Below are positions 26,205-36,230 of a stretch of DNA of 64,000 bases, piece after piece. The DNA lies in the NCBI GenBank assembly GCA_035361075.1, contig DAOSBX010000006.1, positions 1-64,000 of the forward strand, given 5' to 3'. Under the pieces are notes generated by a model that saw nothing but the letters and a program-made list of their open reading frames with translations, did no database searches and was not told the DNA's origin. Every line of letters begins with the position of its first letter. Within the stretch, counting starts at the first letter, position 1. A program made the position numbers and the translations under genes. Source of the DNA: Candidatus Hydrogenedens sp. (GTDB taxonomy: Bacteria; Hydrogenedentota; Hydrogenedentia; Hydrogenedentales; Hydrogenedentaceae).

Positions 26205-27365
26205 ATGACTTTTATTCCTTCAATCATAGAGAAATTTCAATATTATATGCCTGCAGAACTAATATTCGATATTGGAAGTGTTAAAAATATCTCTTCACAA
26301 AACATTAAATTAGGAAAAAAACCATTAATAGTAACAGGGAAAAAGAGTTCAAAGATAAATGGTGCATTAGCATCATTACTTACTTATTATTCAAATGCAG
26401 TGGTATTTGATAATGTTGAAGAGAATCCTTCCATAGACACATGTGAAAAAGCCCGAGAATATTGCATTGCCAAAAACTGTGATTGGATCATTGCAGTTGG
26501 TGGAGGTAGTCCAATAGATGTCGGTAAAGCTGTGGCAGGATTAGCAACCAATGAAGGACCTTGTGAACAATATTTTGGTAGAGATTTGTTTAAACAATCT
26601 CCTCTACCAATTTTAGCAATTCCTACAACTGCTGGCACTGGGAGTGAAGTAACACCTTATGCGGTAATAACAAATGAAAAAAATGTGACAAAACAAACGA
26701 TTGCTGACAAAAGACTCTTTCCCAAAATTGCTTTGTTAGACCCAAGTCTTACCTTAACTTTATCAAGAGACGTTACACTCTCTACCGCACTTGATGCGTT
26801 AAGCCAATCATTAGAGGGGATTGTTTCAAAGAAAGCAACCCCAATAAGTGATTGTATCGCAATAGAATCTTGTAAAAAGATAATAGAGTGGCTACCCGTA
26901 GCATTAAGAGAACCAGATAATATCACTGCAAGATATTGGCTTTTGTTTGCCTCTTTGTTATCAGGAATTGTTATCGCCCAGACAGGAACTACATTAGTTC
27001 ACGCACTCGGTTATTACTATACCTTAAACTATAACGTTCCCCATGGAATTGCGAATGCACTGTTCTTAATTCCGATGTTCAAAAGAAACATAATATTTTT
27101 CCCTGAAAAATTAAGATTTGTCATAGAATTTTTGGGTGAAGAATATTGTAAAGAACATCCAGAAATATCTATAAAAAAGGCTCTTTTGAGATTCTTCAAA
27201 GATATAAATTTTTCATGTAAATCAAGTTCCTGGGGAGTTCCAGATAACCAACTGCAGATCTTTTCAGAACAGTTGTATTCTGACTCATATCGTTTCAGGA
27301 ATCAACATGGAGCATTTTCTAAAAAGGAAATTTATAATATTTTTAAAGAAACATTTGAACCATAA
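26205..27365 (+). CDS. Iron-containing alcohol dehydrogenase
   Basis: This 386-residue group III alcohol dehydrogenase has the nucleotide-binding GGGSPIDVGKAVAG, PTTAGTGSEVTPYAVI, and metal ligands Asp (in TALDALSQSLEG) and His (in HALGYYYTLNYNVPHG). It most likely interconverts an aldehyde and an alcohol with NAD(P)H. A fermentative role with the hydrogenase is plausible but inferred. It starts 2 bp after yjbQ and ends 14 bp before the kinase gene. Confidence 0.9.
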   Translation: MTFIPSIIEKFQYYMPAELIFDIGSVKNISSQNIKLGKKPLIVTGKKSSKINGALASLLTYYSNAVVFDNVEENPSIDTCEKAREYCIAKNCDWIIAVGGGSPIDVGKAVAGLATNEGPCEQYFGRDLFKQSPLPILAIPTTAGTGSEVTPYAVITNEKNVTKQTIADKRLFPKIALLDPSLTLTLSRDVTLSTALDALSQSLEGIVSKKATPISDCIAIESCKKIIEWLPVALREPDNITARYWLLFASLLSGIVIAQTGTTLVHALGYYYTLNYNVPHGIANALFLIPMFKRNIIFFPEKLRFVIEFLGEEYCKEHPEISIKKALLRFFKDINFSCKSSSWGVPDNQLQIFSEQLYSDSYRFRNQHGAFSKKEIYNIFKETFEP

Positions 27366-27378
27366 GAATTAGAATCAC

Positions 27379-29487
27379 ATGAAATTAACAAGCAAAATAG
27401 TTATTCTCTTACTTGTCTTTTGGCTGTTTTTATTAATGGGTTATATATTTATATATAACAGGGTTATAAAACCGACTTTAACACAATTTGAAAGAAAATT
27501 AGCCACGGAAGAATTAGAACGATTTAATAAAACAATAGAAAAAGAACTTTTATATTTAAATCGAACTTGTGCGGACTATGCATGGTGGGATGATACTTAC
27601 GAATTTGTAATAAATAAAAATGAGACCTATAAAAAAATAAACCTCCTGCCACAAACATTCGAAGAAAACAACATTAATATGATTTTGATACTAAATACTC
27701 AAGGAGAGGTCGTCTTTGGAGAGTGGTATAATCTTGAAAAAAAACAATATGAAGAATTGCCTGTAGAATTTTCTATATCAAAATTAGCATTGACTCATCC
27801 TTTACTTTCTTTTGATAATACAAAAGCAGGTAAATATGGGATTATCTTTACCAATTATGGAAATGTAGCAGTGTCTGCAAATAAGATATTAAATAGCAAG
27901 GTAGAAGGGGAACCCCGGGGAATATTTATAATGGGAAGATTATTGAATGATAAATATTGGGAAAACATTAAAAGTCAAACTATGTTGGAGGTTTCTGTTT
28001 ATCCATATATAGAAAAAGACAGACTTATTATAGATGCATCAAGTTATATTATTAATGAAAAAAAAACAATTTTTATTCATGAAAGTAAAGATGGCAAATT
28101 ATTTTTATGGGATATTATTAATGATATAAATGGAAATCCTATTCTTTTAATACAGTTAATACATCTTCAAAACATATTATCTGCAAGTGAAAATATGCGA
28201 TTTCAAGGGATAATGGGGTTTATCCTTGTAATAGTTGTTGGAATTGTTGCACTTTGGTGGGCAATAAAAAAGCAGATAATTGTACCTATACAGGATTTGA
28301 CACAAAATATTAGAAATTCAATATACCGAGAATCCATTACATTCTTACCTAATATTGAAAAAAATGATGAAATCGCTCTGCTTATTGTTCATTTTAACCG
28401 TATGGCATATAGAATAAATAAACTATTAGAAGAGAAATCAAAATTATTAATAGAAATTGCAGAAAGAGAAGAATATCTAAAATTTATAATTAATGCTATT
28501 CCCTGTGTGATTCTTGAAATGGATAACAATGGAATTATCAAAACAGTCAATTCAGCAATAGAAAAAATAATGGAGATAAATTCTAAAGATATAGAGGGAA
28601 AAAATATCTGTAATGTCTTTCCATTAAAAAGTATTCTTGATTTTATTGAACGAATAAAAATCAATTCAGAGGAGTTGGGATATTATGAAGTCGAAGATAT
28701 TTTATATACAATCAATAATGAAAAAAAATATTTACATATTTATTTTCAAAAGAACAAACGAAATGGAAAAGAATTTTACATTGGCGTTATTTGGGATATT
28801 ACGGTGCTTAGAGAAATACAGGAAAAATATAACGAGCAGAGACAGTTGGCTATATTAGGAGAAGCAAGTGCAAGTTTAGCACATGAACTTCGGAATATGA
28901 TTTCTGCAATTCAAAGTGGGTTTCGTCTGATGCAAGAAGAAAAAAATATAAAAAATAGGGAAAAAATAGTAAACGAATTATATATTTCAATATTTCGATT
29001 GGAGGAAACATTAAAAAAACTATTAGAATTTACAAAAAAATATAAAATAAATAAGATTAGAGTATCTCTTAAAGACGTTATTGAAGAACAATATAAAAAA
29101 TGTCTAATCTATCAAGAAAAAGATATTGAGCTCAGGGTGGATGGAAATATTTTTGCATGGATTGACATAAATCTCTTTCCAAATGCAGTATGGAACATTT
29201 TAAAAAATAGTATAGAATCAATAAAAGAAAAAGGAATAATATCCGTTCAGTTGTATGAACAAGATGGGTTGCAATATATAGAAATAAATGACAATGGTAT
29301 AGGTATAGATGAAACATATTTAAATAAAGTTGGGACGCCCTTTTTTACTACAAAAGCACAAGGAACCGGTTTAGGTTTAACGATAACAAAGAAAATTATT
29401 GAAAGTCATGGCGGTAGAATACAGATACGAAGTAAAAAAGATATTGGTACCTGTGTTTCAATTATACTACCAATAGAAGAAGGATAG
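27379..29487 (+). CDS. Membrane sensor histidine kinase, CHASE4-HAMP-PAS
   Basis: This 702-residue kinase has a first membrane helix at about residues 5-27. It is followed by an extracytoplasmic CHASE4 domain marked by CADYAWWDDTYEFV, a second helix at about 277-294, HAMP, and a PAS domain (about 360-480). The NtrB-type phosphoacceptor region is LAHELRN, with His near residue 502. The ATPase has N box NILKNSIESI, G1 DNGIGID and G2 GTGLGLTITKKI. It senses an unknown external signal. The response regulator gene starts 5 bp downstream. Confidence 0.92.
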   Translation: MKLTSKIVILLLVFWLFLLMGYIFIYNRVIKPTLTQFERKLATEELERFNKTIEKELLYLNRTCADYAWWDDTYEFVINKNETYKKINLLPQTFEENNINMILILNTQGEVVFGEWYNLEKKQYEELPVEFSISKLALTHPLLSFDNTKAGKYGIIFTNYGNVAVSANKILNSKVEGEPRGIFIMGRLLNDKYWENIKSQTMLEVSVYPYIEKDRLIIDASSYIINEKKTIFIHESKDGKLFLWDIINDINGNPILLIQLIHLQNILSASENMRFQGIMGFILVIVVGIVALWWAIKKQIIVPIQDLTQNIRNSIYRESITFLPNIEKNDEIALLIVHFNRMAYRINKLLEEKSKLLIEIAEREEYLKFIINAIPCVILEMDNNGIIKTVNSAIEKIMEINSKDIEGKNICNVFPLKSILDFIERIKINSEELGYYEVEDILYTINNEKKYLHIYFQKNKRNGKEFYIGVIWDITVLREIQEKYNEQRQLAILGEASASLAHELRNMISAIQSGFRLMQEEKNIKNREKIVNELYISIFRLEETLKKLLEFTKKYKINKIRVSLKDVIEEQYKKCLIYQEKDIELRVDGNIFAWIDINLFPNAVWNILKNSIESIKEKGIISVQLYEQDGLQYIEINDNGIGIDETYLNKVGTPFFTTKAQGTGLGLTITKKIIESHGGRIQIRSKKDIGTCVSIILPIEEG

Positions 29488-29491
29488 AATT

Positions 29492-30874
29492 ATGCCTGGT
29501 AGAATACTTGTTGTGGATGATGAAAGATTAATTCGATGGAATATTATTGAAAAACTTAATCACTTAGGTTTTATAACAGAAGAAGCAGGGAATGTTGCGG
29601 AAGCTAAACAAATAATACATAAAAAGATGTTAGACCTTGCTATAGTTGATTTGAGGCTTCCGGATGGGGATGGAATGGATATCCTAAAATATATAGGAAA
29701 CACGCAACCTGGCGTTCCTATTATAATGATCACTGCATATTCAAGTGTATCTAATGCTGTGGAAGCGATGAAAAATGGTGCTTATGATTATATTAGTAAG
29801 CCTTTTGAGATTGATGAACTTATACTTAGAATTCAGCGGGCAATAGAACAATCTCATTTAAGGAATTCTATTCAAGCTGGATTACAACAGAATAAAAGAA
29901 TTTTTAATCTTGACCATATTATCGGTAAAAGCCCAAAGATTTGTGAGATAAAACATATTTTAAAAAAGGTTGCAGAGTCTCCAAGTACAACAATTTTACT
30001 TTTAGGAGAAAGTGGTACAGGGAAGGATATTGCTGCACGAGTTATTCATTATGAATCAGAAAGGGCTATATACCCGTTTATGAATATAACTTGCACAGCC
30101 TTGCCTGAAACTCTATTAGAGTCAGAACTTTTTGGATATGAACGAGGTGCTTTCACAGGTGCTGACCATACAAAGAAAGGTTTATTTGAATTAGCAAATA
30201 ATGGAACTGTATTCATGGACGAAATAGGGGATATACCACTATCTATCCAGTCAAAAATCCTACGTATACTTGAAGAAAAAGCCTTTAAAAGAATAGGTGG
30301 AACCACAGATATTTATGTGGATGTCCGTGTTATCGTTGCAACGAATAAAAACCTTGAGGAAATGGTGCAAAATGGGACATTTCGTGAAGATTTGTATTAC
30401 AGGCTCAATGTTGTGCCTATTGTATTGCCACCACTTAGAGAAAGATACGAAGATATTCCATTACTTGCAGAACATTTTTTAGAATTATTCAATAAAGAGT
30501 TCAAAAGAAAACGTAAGGGATTTTCTAAAGAAGCAATAAATAAATTACTTTCTTATCATTGGCCTGGAAATGTGCGGGAACTCAGAAATGTAATTGAACG
30601 GGCTGTTCTATTGGGAAAGGATGAGATAATTCAAAGTGATGAAATTATTTTAGGAAGAGTCAGTTTTGGAGGAGTTAAAACTACAAGCGATGACATTGCT
30701 CAACTACCTCCGTCAGGCTGTTCTCTGGAGGAAGTGGAAAAATCGTTAATACGACAAGCGTTGGAACGAACCAATTGGAATCTTACACGGGCAGGGGCTT
30801 TATTGAATATTACCCGTGATCAAGTGCGATACAAAGCGGAAAAGTATGGATTAAGACAGGAAAATGATAAGTAG
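29492..30874 (+). CDS. Sigma-54-dependent response regulator (NtrC type)
   Basis: This 460-residue regulator has a receiver domain (phosphoacceptor Asp53 in IVDLRLPDGDG), an AAA+ domain with Walker A GESGTGKD, the sigma-54 contact loop GAFTGA (about 219-224) and ELFGYERGAFTGAD, and a C-terminal Fis-type helix-turn-helix ending LNITRDQVRYKAEKYGL. It should activate sigma-54 promoters on phosphorylation by the adjacent kinase. AAGGA lies upstream of the ATG. Its targets are unknown; I did not find a convincing -24/-12 element in the window's intergenic regions. Confidence 0.95.
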   Translation: MPGRILVVDDERLIRWNIIEKLNHLGFITEEAGNVAEAKQIIHKKMLDLAIVDLRLPDGDGMDILKYIGNTQPGVPIIMITAYSSVSNAVEAMKNGAYDYISKPFEIDELILRIQRAIEQSHLRNSIQAGLQQNKRIFNLDHIIGKSPKICEIKHILKKVAESPSTTILLLGESGTGKDIAARVIHYESERAIYPFMNITCTALPETLLESELFGYERGAFTGADHTKKGLFELANNGTVFMDEIGDIPLSIQSKILRILEEKAFKRIGGTTDIYVDVRVIVATNKNLEEMVQNGTFREDLYYRLNVVPIVLPPLRERYEDIPLLAEHFLELFNKEFKRKRKGFSKEAINKLLSYHWPGNVRELRNVIERAVLLGKDEIIQSDEIILGRVSFGGVKTTSDDIAQLPPSGCSLEEVEKSLIRQALERTNWNLTRAGALLNITRDQVRYKAEKYGLRQENDK

Positions 30875-30885
30875 TTTAAAAATAA

Positions 30886-30917
30886 AAAAGCGGTAGTTTT
30901 TACATTCTACCGCTTTT
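30886..30917. terminator. Bidirectional terminator
   Basis: AAAAGCGGTAG (30886-30896) pairs perfectly with CTACCGCTTTT (30907-30917) around a 10-nt loop, with A-rich and T-rich flanks. It lies between the convergent sigma-54 regulator and the giant surface-protein gene. Confidence 0.88.
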
Positions 30918-30936
30918 ATTATTTATTTACTTTAAC

Positions 30937-33900
30937 TTACGTTGTACCTACACAATAATTATCTTCACCTATACCAGGACATAAATAATAACCACCAGCA
31001 TTGAAGAACTGTATTAATCGCAATAATTCTGACAGGTTGATAGTCCAATCTTGTGGGTTATAGTCACTACCATGAGGTCTGCATGATTTATCACCATCAA
31101 AACCAGGAACATAACCATCTTCAGATGTTTCAGGTGGTACTACACAGCGATAACCATTAGAGTTAAAGAACTGAATCACTCTGAGCAATTCACCCAAATC
31201 AATTTTATTATTTCCATTCTGGTCGGCGGAATGCTGTGCTGGTATTTCACCTTCTGTTGTGCCTTCTGGGACTCCCTCAGCAGTTCCCTCACCTTCAGGA
31301 ATTCCTTCAGATGAGCCTTCGACAACACCTTCACCTTCTTGTGAACCTTCAGGAACACCTTCAATGGTCCCTTCACCTTCTGGTGTCCCTTCTGGTGAGC
31401 CTTCGACAACGCCTTCACCTTCTTGTGAACCTTCAGGCACACCTTCAATGGTTCCTTCACCTTCTGGTGTCCCTTCTGGTGAACCTTCGATAATACCTTC
31501 ACCTTCTAAAATGCCATCAGGTGAACCCTCTACCACGCCTTCTCCTTCTGGAATAACTTGAACGAAGTTGGCTGTGATGTTTCTGTTTTTGGTCATGTTA
31601 ATTTCAATTGTTGGTGAGGTTATATCTTTTGTGTCAACATCACCAGACCAACCTTGGAAAGCCCACCCTTGAGAAGGGGTAGCCTTTAATGTTACTCGCT
31701 CTTCATGCCAAAACGGATATGTCCCTGGAGATGGGTCTGTTGTTCCAGAACCGCTAACGAATATAGTTAATTTCCATTGATTTGTCATTAATTGCAATTG
31801 TCCACGAATTTCCCCATCTGGATAGCTCTGTGAATAAATAATGAAATAATACATTCCCATCGCTATTTCAGCCGCTTTGCTATTTGGTATCACTGAATAA
31901 AACGACAAATTAGGAGGATTGCCCACATTAAACACGACAGGACCATTAACCCCTGGAAATCCTTTATTTATCGTCATTCCTGTGGGGTTAACAACGGAAT
32001 GAGTACCTGATAAAGATATAGTATAATCATCACTATCAGGCACGGGTTGTAAAATACCAAAAACTTGTCCAAATGCCACAGTGGATACTTGAGGAACAAC
32101 CTGAAAACCAGTCATAGGATTTGCAATAACGAAAAATCCATCTGCTGGGATAGGTCGTAACACGTAAAGATTTGCAACGGCTGATTTTGTAGTTTTCACT
32201 AAATCGGTTGCTTCACACCAATATTGACCCGCAGTGTTATATGTTACATCAGGAATACTTAGAATATTGGATGATGAGCCGATAGGAACACTATCCTTAT
32301 ACCATTGATATGTAATTGTACCCATGCCACCTGCAGTTTTAACTTCAAATAACAAATCTCCGCCTGCAAAGAGATAGGTATCTGTTGGGTTTTGAGTAAA
32401 GGTTAAAGCATCCACAACTGTAAGGGTCGCTATATTTGATGTGATAGTTTCGAAGTTATCCTGAACTTCACAGAAATAATTGCCTGCTGTGTCTGTTTGA
32501 ACATTGGAGAGAACTAATTGTGGAGAGTTCACACCTAAGTTGATATTGATACCACCTGCTAATCTCTTGTACCATCGGTATTCAACATTTCCTAAACCAC
32601 CATCAATCACTACAGAGAATGTATGTGTTGTTCCCTTATAAACAGTTGCAGATTGAGGATGTTGAATAAACGACATCCAATTAGCAACTTGTAAAACAGC
32701 AGGAGCACTTGTTGCACCTGCGTTTTGGTCAGAAACAAAACAGGTATAGATCCCAGAATCAGAGGGTTGTAAGTTCTCTAAAACTAAGACAGAATCAGTA
32801 TATGGGATATCTACACCATTTTTTCTCCATTGGTATCTATATGGTGGATAGCCACCTGATATCGCCACTTCAAAGGTATGACTCTCACCTGTATGTTTTA
32901 AGGCTCCCTGAGGCTGAATATCAAAATTAAATGGCGGGAAAACTTGTAATGTTGCTTGTTCTGAAGTAAGCATTTCGCGTGCATCGGTTACAATACACCA
33001 ATAATTTCCTGCGTCGGTTTCTTGTAATGGATACAATGAAAATGTAGGAGAATCAGGTCCGACGAATTCTCCATCACGTACCCATTGATAGTGTACCCCG
33101 CCTAACCCTCCGGATACTCCTATTGTAAATGTAAAATCATAACCGAGGATACCATTGCCTGACTCGGGTTGTTGAATAATTTGCATGTGTTCCGCAACTT
33201 CCAGGAAGGCTGGGGTTGATGTAATGTTATATACATCATCATAAATTACACATGTGTAATAACCCATATTTTCCAATTGAGCATTTTCTATTGTTAATGT
33301 ATCCTCTTCCGCACCTTCAATGACTTCGCCATTAAATTTCCATAAATAATGAAGAGTCCCATTGGGTTCTCCTGCAATCACAGGAACAAAAGTAAATGAT
33401 TCACCAATATAGACACCACCTCCCTGCAATGGTTGCTCAAAACGGATACGATTTAATATGGTTATTTCTACTTCGTTTGAAGCAACTTGCTCTGAACCAC
33501 TGGTAACAACACAGCGATATGAACCACCATCCGATAACTGAATAGGGTTAAATGATATTGTTTTTTGTGTTTTACCTGATAAATCTACCCAATTTGCACC
33601 GTCCCACTTTTGCCATTGGTAAGTAGGAAGGTTATTACCTCCACGAACATCAATGGACATGGTGTGACTGTCTTCTCCGGGAACAAGGTTTTGTGCACCA
33701 ACAGGTTGTTCTGTAATCTCCAAAGGTGTGTATTGCACTTCTAATTTTGCAGGAGCTGAGCGTCGTGTCCAGAGACTATCACATATTGTTACCGTAAAGT
33801 AACGTGGTTTAGTTGTAGGTAGGGGATAAGCAATCGTTAAGTCTTCTGAATAAACAGGACTTCCAATAGGCGAAAAGTCATCTATTTTTATTTCTTCCCA

Positions 33901-35001
33901 TTTATATATTTGAGGGATGCCATTATTTTCTCCACCTACCTGGTCAATAGAGAAAGTAACTGGTGTTCCGGAAGTAACTGTTTGTGATTCAGGTTGAGCA
34001 GTTATTTGTAAAGGTGGATTTTGAATAGATTCGTTGACCATCCATGCCTGACGATTTCCACCAGCTAAAGTGTAAGAGTTGTAGTTGTTTCTTTCATCAT
34101 GGTTTAAATTGCCTGTGGATGCTAATAATTCAGGATGGCAACGGAATTTTGAACAATTAAAATTACCAACGAATTCTTCAACTGTTCGGTCAATTTCTGA
34201 ACCATAAATTTTAATAGTAATCTGAGTTCCGTTTGCGTCAACAGTTACTTCTATATCATCTGTTTTTAATTCACCCAAAATACTCGGCAAAACATCACGT
34301 AATACTGTATAAATAATGACTCGAAAAACACTCTTTAAATGGTCTATTCCCGTGGCTTCACCCACAGTCATATATCCTGCAATTAAATTTACCATAGCAT
34401 TTTTAAATAGTGGACTTTGCTCTTCCAATAACTGCCAGAGAGTCGGAACACCTTCAAAATCATCTACAAATTGACTCACACATAACGTTGTTATACCTAA
34501 TTTTACACAAACATCTTTATCTCCTGTTGTTATGGTAGTACTACCCGTTAATCCATAAGCTTTCACCTGTACGTTCCGAATAGTAATTTGTAATGATTCT
34601 ACTACTGCTTTGTTGTAATTAAAATCGTTTCGTATTGTTTGCATTTCGTTAGCATTAAGATTTCCTAATACACGGGACATATCTCCATTTAAGACAGCAC
34701 CTAACATATCAAAATGGTCATTATCGTTTATACCGTTACAATCGTTATCTGCATTGGAAAAATAAGGACTTGTCTGACACTGAACCTGTCTCCATGCTCC
34801 GGGTTGTGGTTGCCCATATTCATCAATGTAATCATACCAGGTAGGCAAAAAATCTGCCAGAGCACTGTCTAATGTATTAAATATAAAATCTATATCATAT
34901 TGGTCTTGAAAACATTGTGGGTATGCCTTTATATGAAGGCTCACTACAAAAATCATAAGTGCAATAAATATCATATTAAAAGGAACATATCTTTTTTTCA
35001 T
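30937..35001 (-). CDS. Giant secreted Ig-like/CHRD/dockerin-like surface protein
   Basis: This 1354-residue protein begins with a signal peptide (MKKRYVPFNMIFIALMIFVV). The start at 35001 follows AGGAG; an upstream in-frame codon at 35064 has no ribosome-binding site. An unassigned N-terminal region of about 320 residues is followed by seven Ig-like domains, most with a QP-start and a terminal GxYxC strand. A CHRD-like domain (ending YPDGEIRGQLQ) and an InlB/Flg_new-type repeat (GWAFQGWSGDVDT) follow. An acidic linker made of seven 14-residue repeats precedes two dockerin-like motifs (DQNGNNKIDLGELLRVI and a partner). It is probably displayed on or released from the surface. The role of dockerin-like ends outside cellulosomes is unknown. 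Confidence 0.88.
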   Translation of the reverse strand: MKKRYVPFNMIFIALMIFVVSLHIKAYPQCFQDQYDIDFIFNTLDSALADFLPTWYDYIDEYGQPQPGAWRQVQCQTSPYFSNADNDCNGINDNDHFDMLGAVLNGDMSRVLGNLNANEMQTIRNDFNYNKAVVESLQITIRNVQVKAYGLTGSTTITTGDKDVCVKLGITTLCVSQFVDDFEGVPTLWQLLEEQSPLFKNAMVNLIAGYMTVGEATGIDHLKSVFRVIIYTVLRDVLPSILGELKTDDIEVTVDANGTQITIKIYGSEIDRTVEEFVGNFNCSKFRCHPELLASTGNLNHDERNNYNSYTLAGGNRQAWMVNESIQNPPLQITAQPESQTVTSGTPVTFSIDQVGGENNGIPQIYKWEEIKIDDFSPIGSPVYSEDLTIAYPLPTTKPRYFTVTICDSLWTRRSAPAKLEVQYTPLEITEQPVGAQNLVPGEDSHTMSIDVRGGNNLPTYQWQKWDGANWVDLSGKTQKTISFNPIQLSDGGSYRCVVTSGSEQVASNEVEITILNRIRFEQPLQGGGVYIGESFTFVPVIAGEPNGTLHYLWKFNGEVIEGAEEDTLTIENAQLENMGYYTCVIYDDVYNITSTPAFLEVAEHMQIIQQPESGNGILGYDFTFTIGVSGGLGGVHYQWVRDGEFVGPDSPTFSLYPLQETDAGNYWCIVTDAREMLTSEQATLQVFPPFNFDIQPQGALKHTGESHTFEVAISGGYPPYRYQWRKNGVDIPYTDSVLVLENLQPSDSGIYTCFVSDQNAGATSAPAVLQVANWMSFIQHPQSATVYKGTTHTFSVVIDGGLGNVEYRWYKRLAGGININLGVNSPQLVLSNVQTDTAGNYFCEVQDNFETITSNIATLTVVDALTFTQNPTDTYLFAGGDLLFEVKTAGGMGTITYQWYKDSVPIGSSSNILSIPDVTYNTAGQYWCEATDLVKTTKSAVANLYVLRPIPADGFFVIANPMTGFQVVPQVSTVAFGQVFGILQPVPDSDDYTISLSGTHSVVNPTGMTINKGFPGVNGPVVFNVGNPPNLSFYSVIPNSKAAEIAMGMYYFIIYSQSYPDGEIRGQLQLMTNQWKLTIFVSGSGTTDPSPGTYPFWHEERVTLKATPSQGWAFQGWSGDVDTKDITSPTIEINMTKNRNITANFVQVIPEGEGVVEGSPDGILEGEGIIEGSPEGTPEGEGTIEGVPEGSQEGEGVVEGSPEGTPEGEGTIEGVPEGSQEGEGVVEGSSEGIPEGEGTAEGVPEGTTEGEIPAQHSADQNGNNKIDLGELLRVIQFFNSNGYRCVVPPETSEDGYVPGFDGDKSCRPHGSDYNPQDWTINLSELLRLIQFFNAGGYYLCPGIGEDNYCVGTT
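31255..31548 (-). repeat. Seven tandem 42-bp repeats encoding EGEG-rich linker
   Basis: The segment is exactly seven in-frame 42-bp units (294 bp), each encoding 14 residues on the pattern EGEGVVEGSPEGTP. Units alternate in type (VVEGSPEGTP then TIEGVPEGSQ), giving a higher-order 84-bp period. The block lies inside the giant surface-protein gene. Confidence 0.92.
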
Positions 35002-35576
35002 GTTTACTCTCCTATCTATTCTATTTTTATTTTTGTATTTTCTAAAGCAACATAACCGTTTCAATTGCGATTTTTCTCAAGCCATAAGCCTGATTGCTAT
35101 ATAACTAACTTCTAAATTAATTCTATCATAAAAAAGTAACTTAGTGAAACAAAAAAACAACTTTTTTAATTATCTGTTTTATAGATTTTAGACTTCTTAA
35201 AAATTGAGAAAACTTATATTAGAAAAAAATATAGAGAACTGTATTTTCTTACTAAAAAAATACAAGCCCCAAATTTTCAAATTTAAATGTTTTTGTATTG
35301 ATTTTTGTTATTGTAAACCAAAATGTAATGTTTAAATCTTTTTTGATTTGTTACCACATTTTTCCTATCAATCCATCTGTCTTATTTATCCTATTTTATT
35401 TAGAGGCACACTCATTTTATTTATCAAAAGGTTTTTGTTCAAGAGTTCAATCAGGAAAAAAGACCATGATAAGTGTAGGAAAAAAGAAAGGGAATAATAA
35501 AAATGGGAATTTGCTGAAATAAGTTAGATCAAGACTGTAAGGCATGAAACTTTTATACTTTGTTATATGCTGTAGC
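35002..35576. other. Long AT-rich intergenic region
   Basis: Very AT-rich sequence lies between the surface-protein gene and the restriction-modification pair. It contains many A/T runs. No convincing gene, tRNA or strong hairpin was seen. The short frame at 35298-35522 has no ribosome-binding site and no recognisable protein features. It marks the left edge of the accessory island. Confidence 0.5.
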
Positions 35577-36230
35577 TCAGAATTCAATAAAGTAGACCAG
35601 CTCCTCATCAATTTTTTCAAGGTCTAATAAAACTTTTTCTCTTCTTGGCGAACCATTTGCATTTCTAAAATTTCTTTGAAATGAACCACATTTAACCAAT
35701 GTATCATCCGTTATTTTGATGAAAGAAATTTGATGTAACTCAAAAGAAACCTTTCGTAATCTTGACCATGCACCTCTTTTCATTCTTTCAATTGAATATT
35801 CCGATAATCCACCTTTCAATGCTTCGTGCCACTTTTGAAATGTTCTATTTTCATCATTGTAAAGAACTTTTCCAACAGCAAGAATTAAACCAACTGCACC
35901 ATAATCTTTTATTCCGTTTGCAATTGCTTCGCTATCGTTAACAATAATTTGGTGGATGCTTGTATTCATAGCATGTGCTTTGAAATCCCAAGGTATATCT
36001 TTAAAACCATCAAATCTTACATTTCCATATTTTGGTCCAGGTATTTGTTTCATAAAATCTGATAAATATTTTTCACACAGAAATTGAAAATAAAATCCAA
36101 TCCATTCCATTTGCTTCCAGTGTGTATAGCCTGCATTTTTCATCTCCAAAATTGATTTTTTACCATCCCATATCTTAGGAATCATACTTAATTTTTCCCC
36201 AATTTGTTCAGCGGTTTTTAAAAAAGTCAT
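35577..36230 (-). CDS. Putative type II restriction endonuclease
   Basis: This 217-residue protein is encoded immediately after a DNA methyltransferase, overlapping it as ATGA. I do not recognise a named family. A candidate PD-(D/E)XK-like active site is RFDGFKDIPWDFKAHA (about residues 70-85), with Asp-x-Lys as DFK. Position and size fit a type II restriction enzyme. It is not a known toxin or transposase by motif. The call rests on neighbourhood plus a weak motif. Confidence 0.6.
   Translation of the reverse strand: MTFLKTAEQIGEKLSMIPKIWDGKKSILEMKNAGYTHWKQMEWIGFYFQFLCEKYLSDFMKQIPGPKYGNVRFDGFKDIPWDFKAHAMNTSIHQIIVNDSEAIANGIKDYGAVGLILAVGKVLYNDENRTFQKWHEALKGGLSEYSIERMKRGAWSRLRKVSFELHQISFIKITDDTLVKCGSFQRNFRNANGSPRREKVLLDLEKIDEELVYFIEF

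Noticed and set aside
31255..31548. CRISPR-like array
   Set aside because: The repeats are contiguous without unique spacers and are in frame inside a gene.
31176..31561. Several long open frames antisense or out of frame to the EGEG repeats
   Set aside because: They are produced by the 42-bp repeat, which keeps all frames open; the dockerin-like gene frame is the real one.
35298..35522. A 74-residue open frame in the AT-rich gap
   Set aside because: There is no ribosome-binding site and no recognisable protein features.
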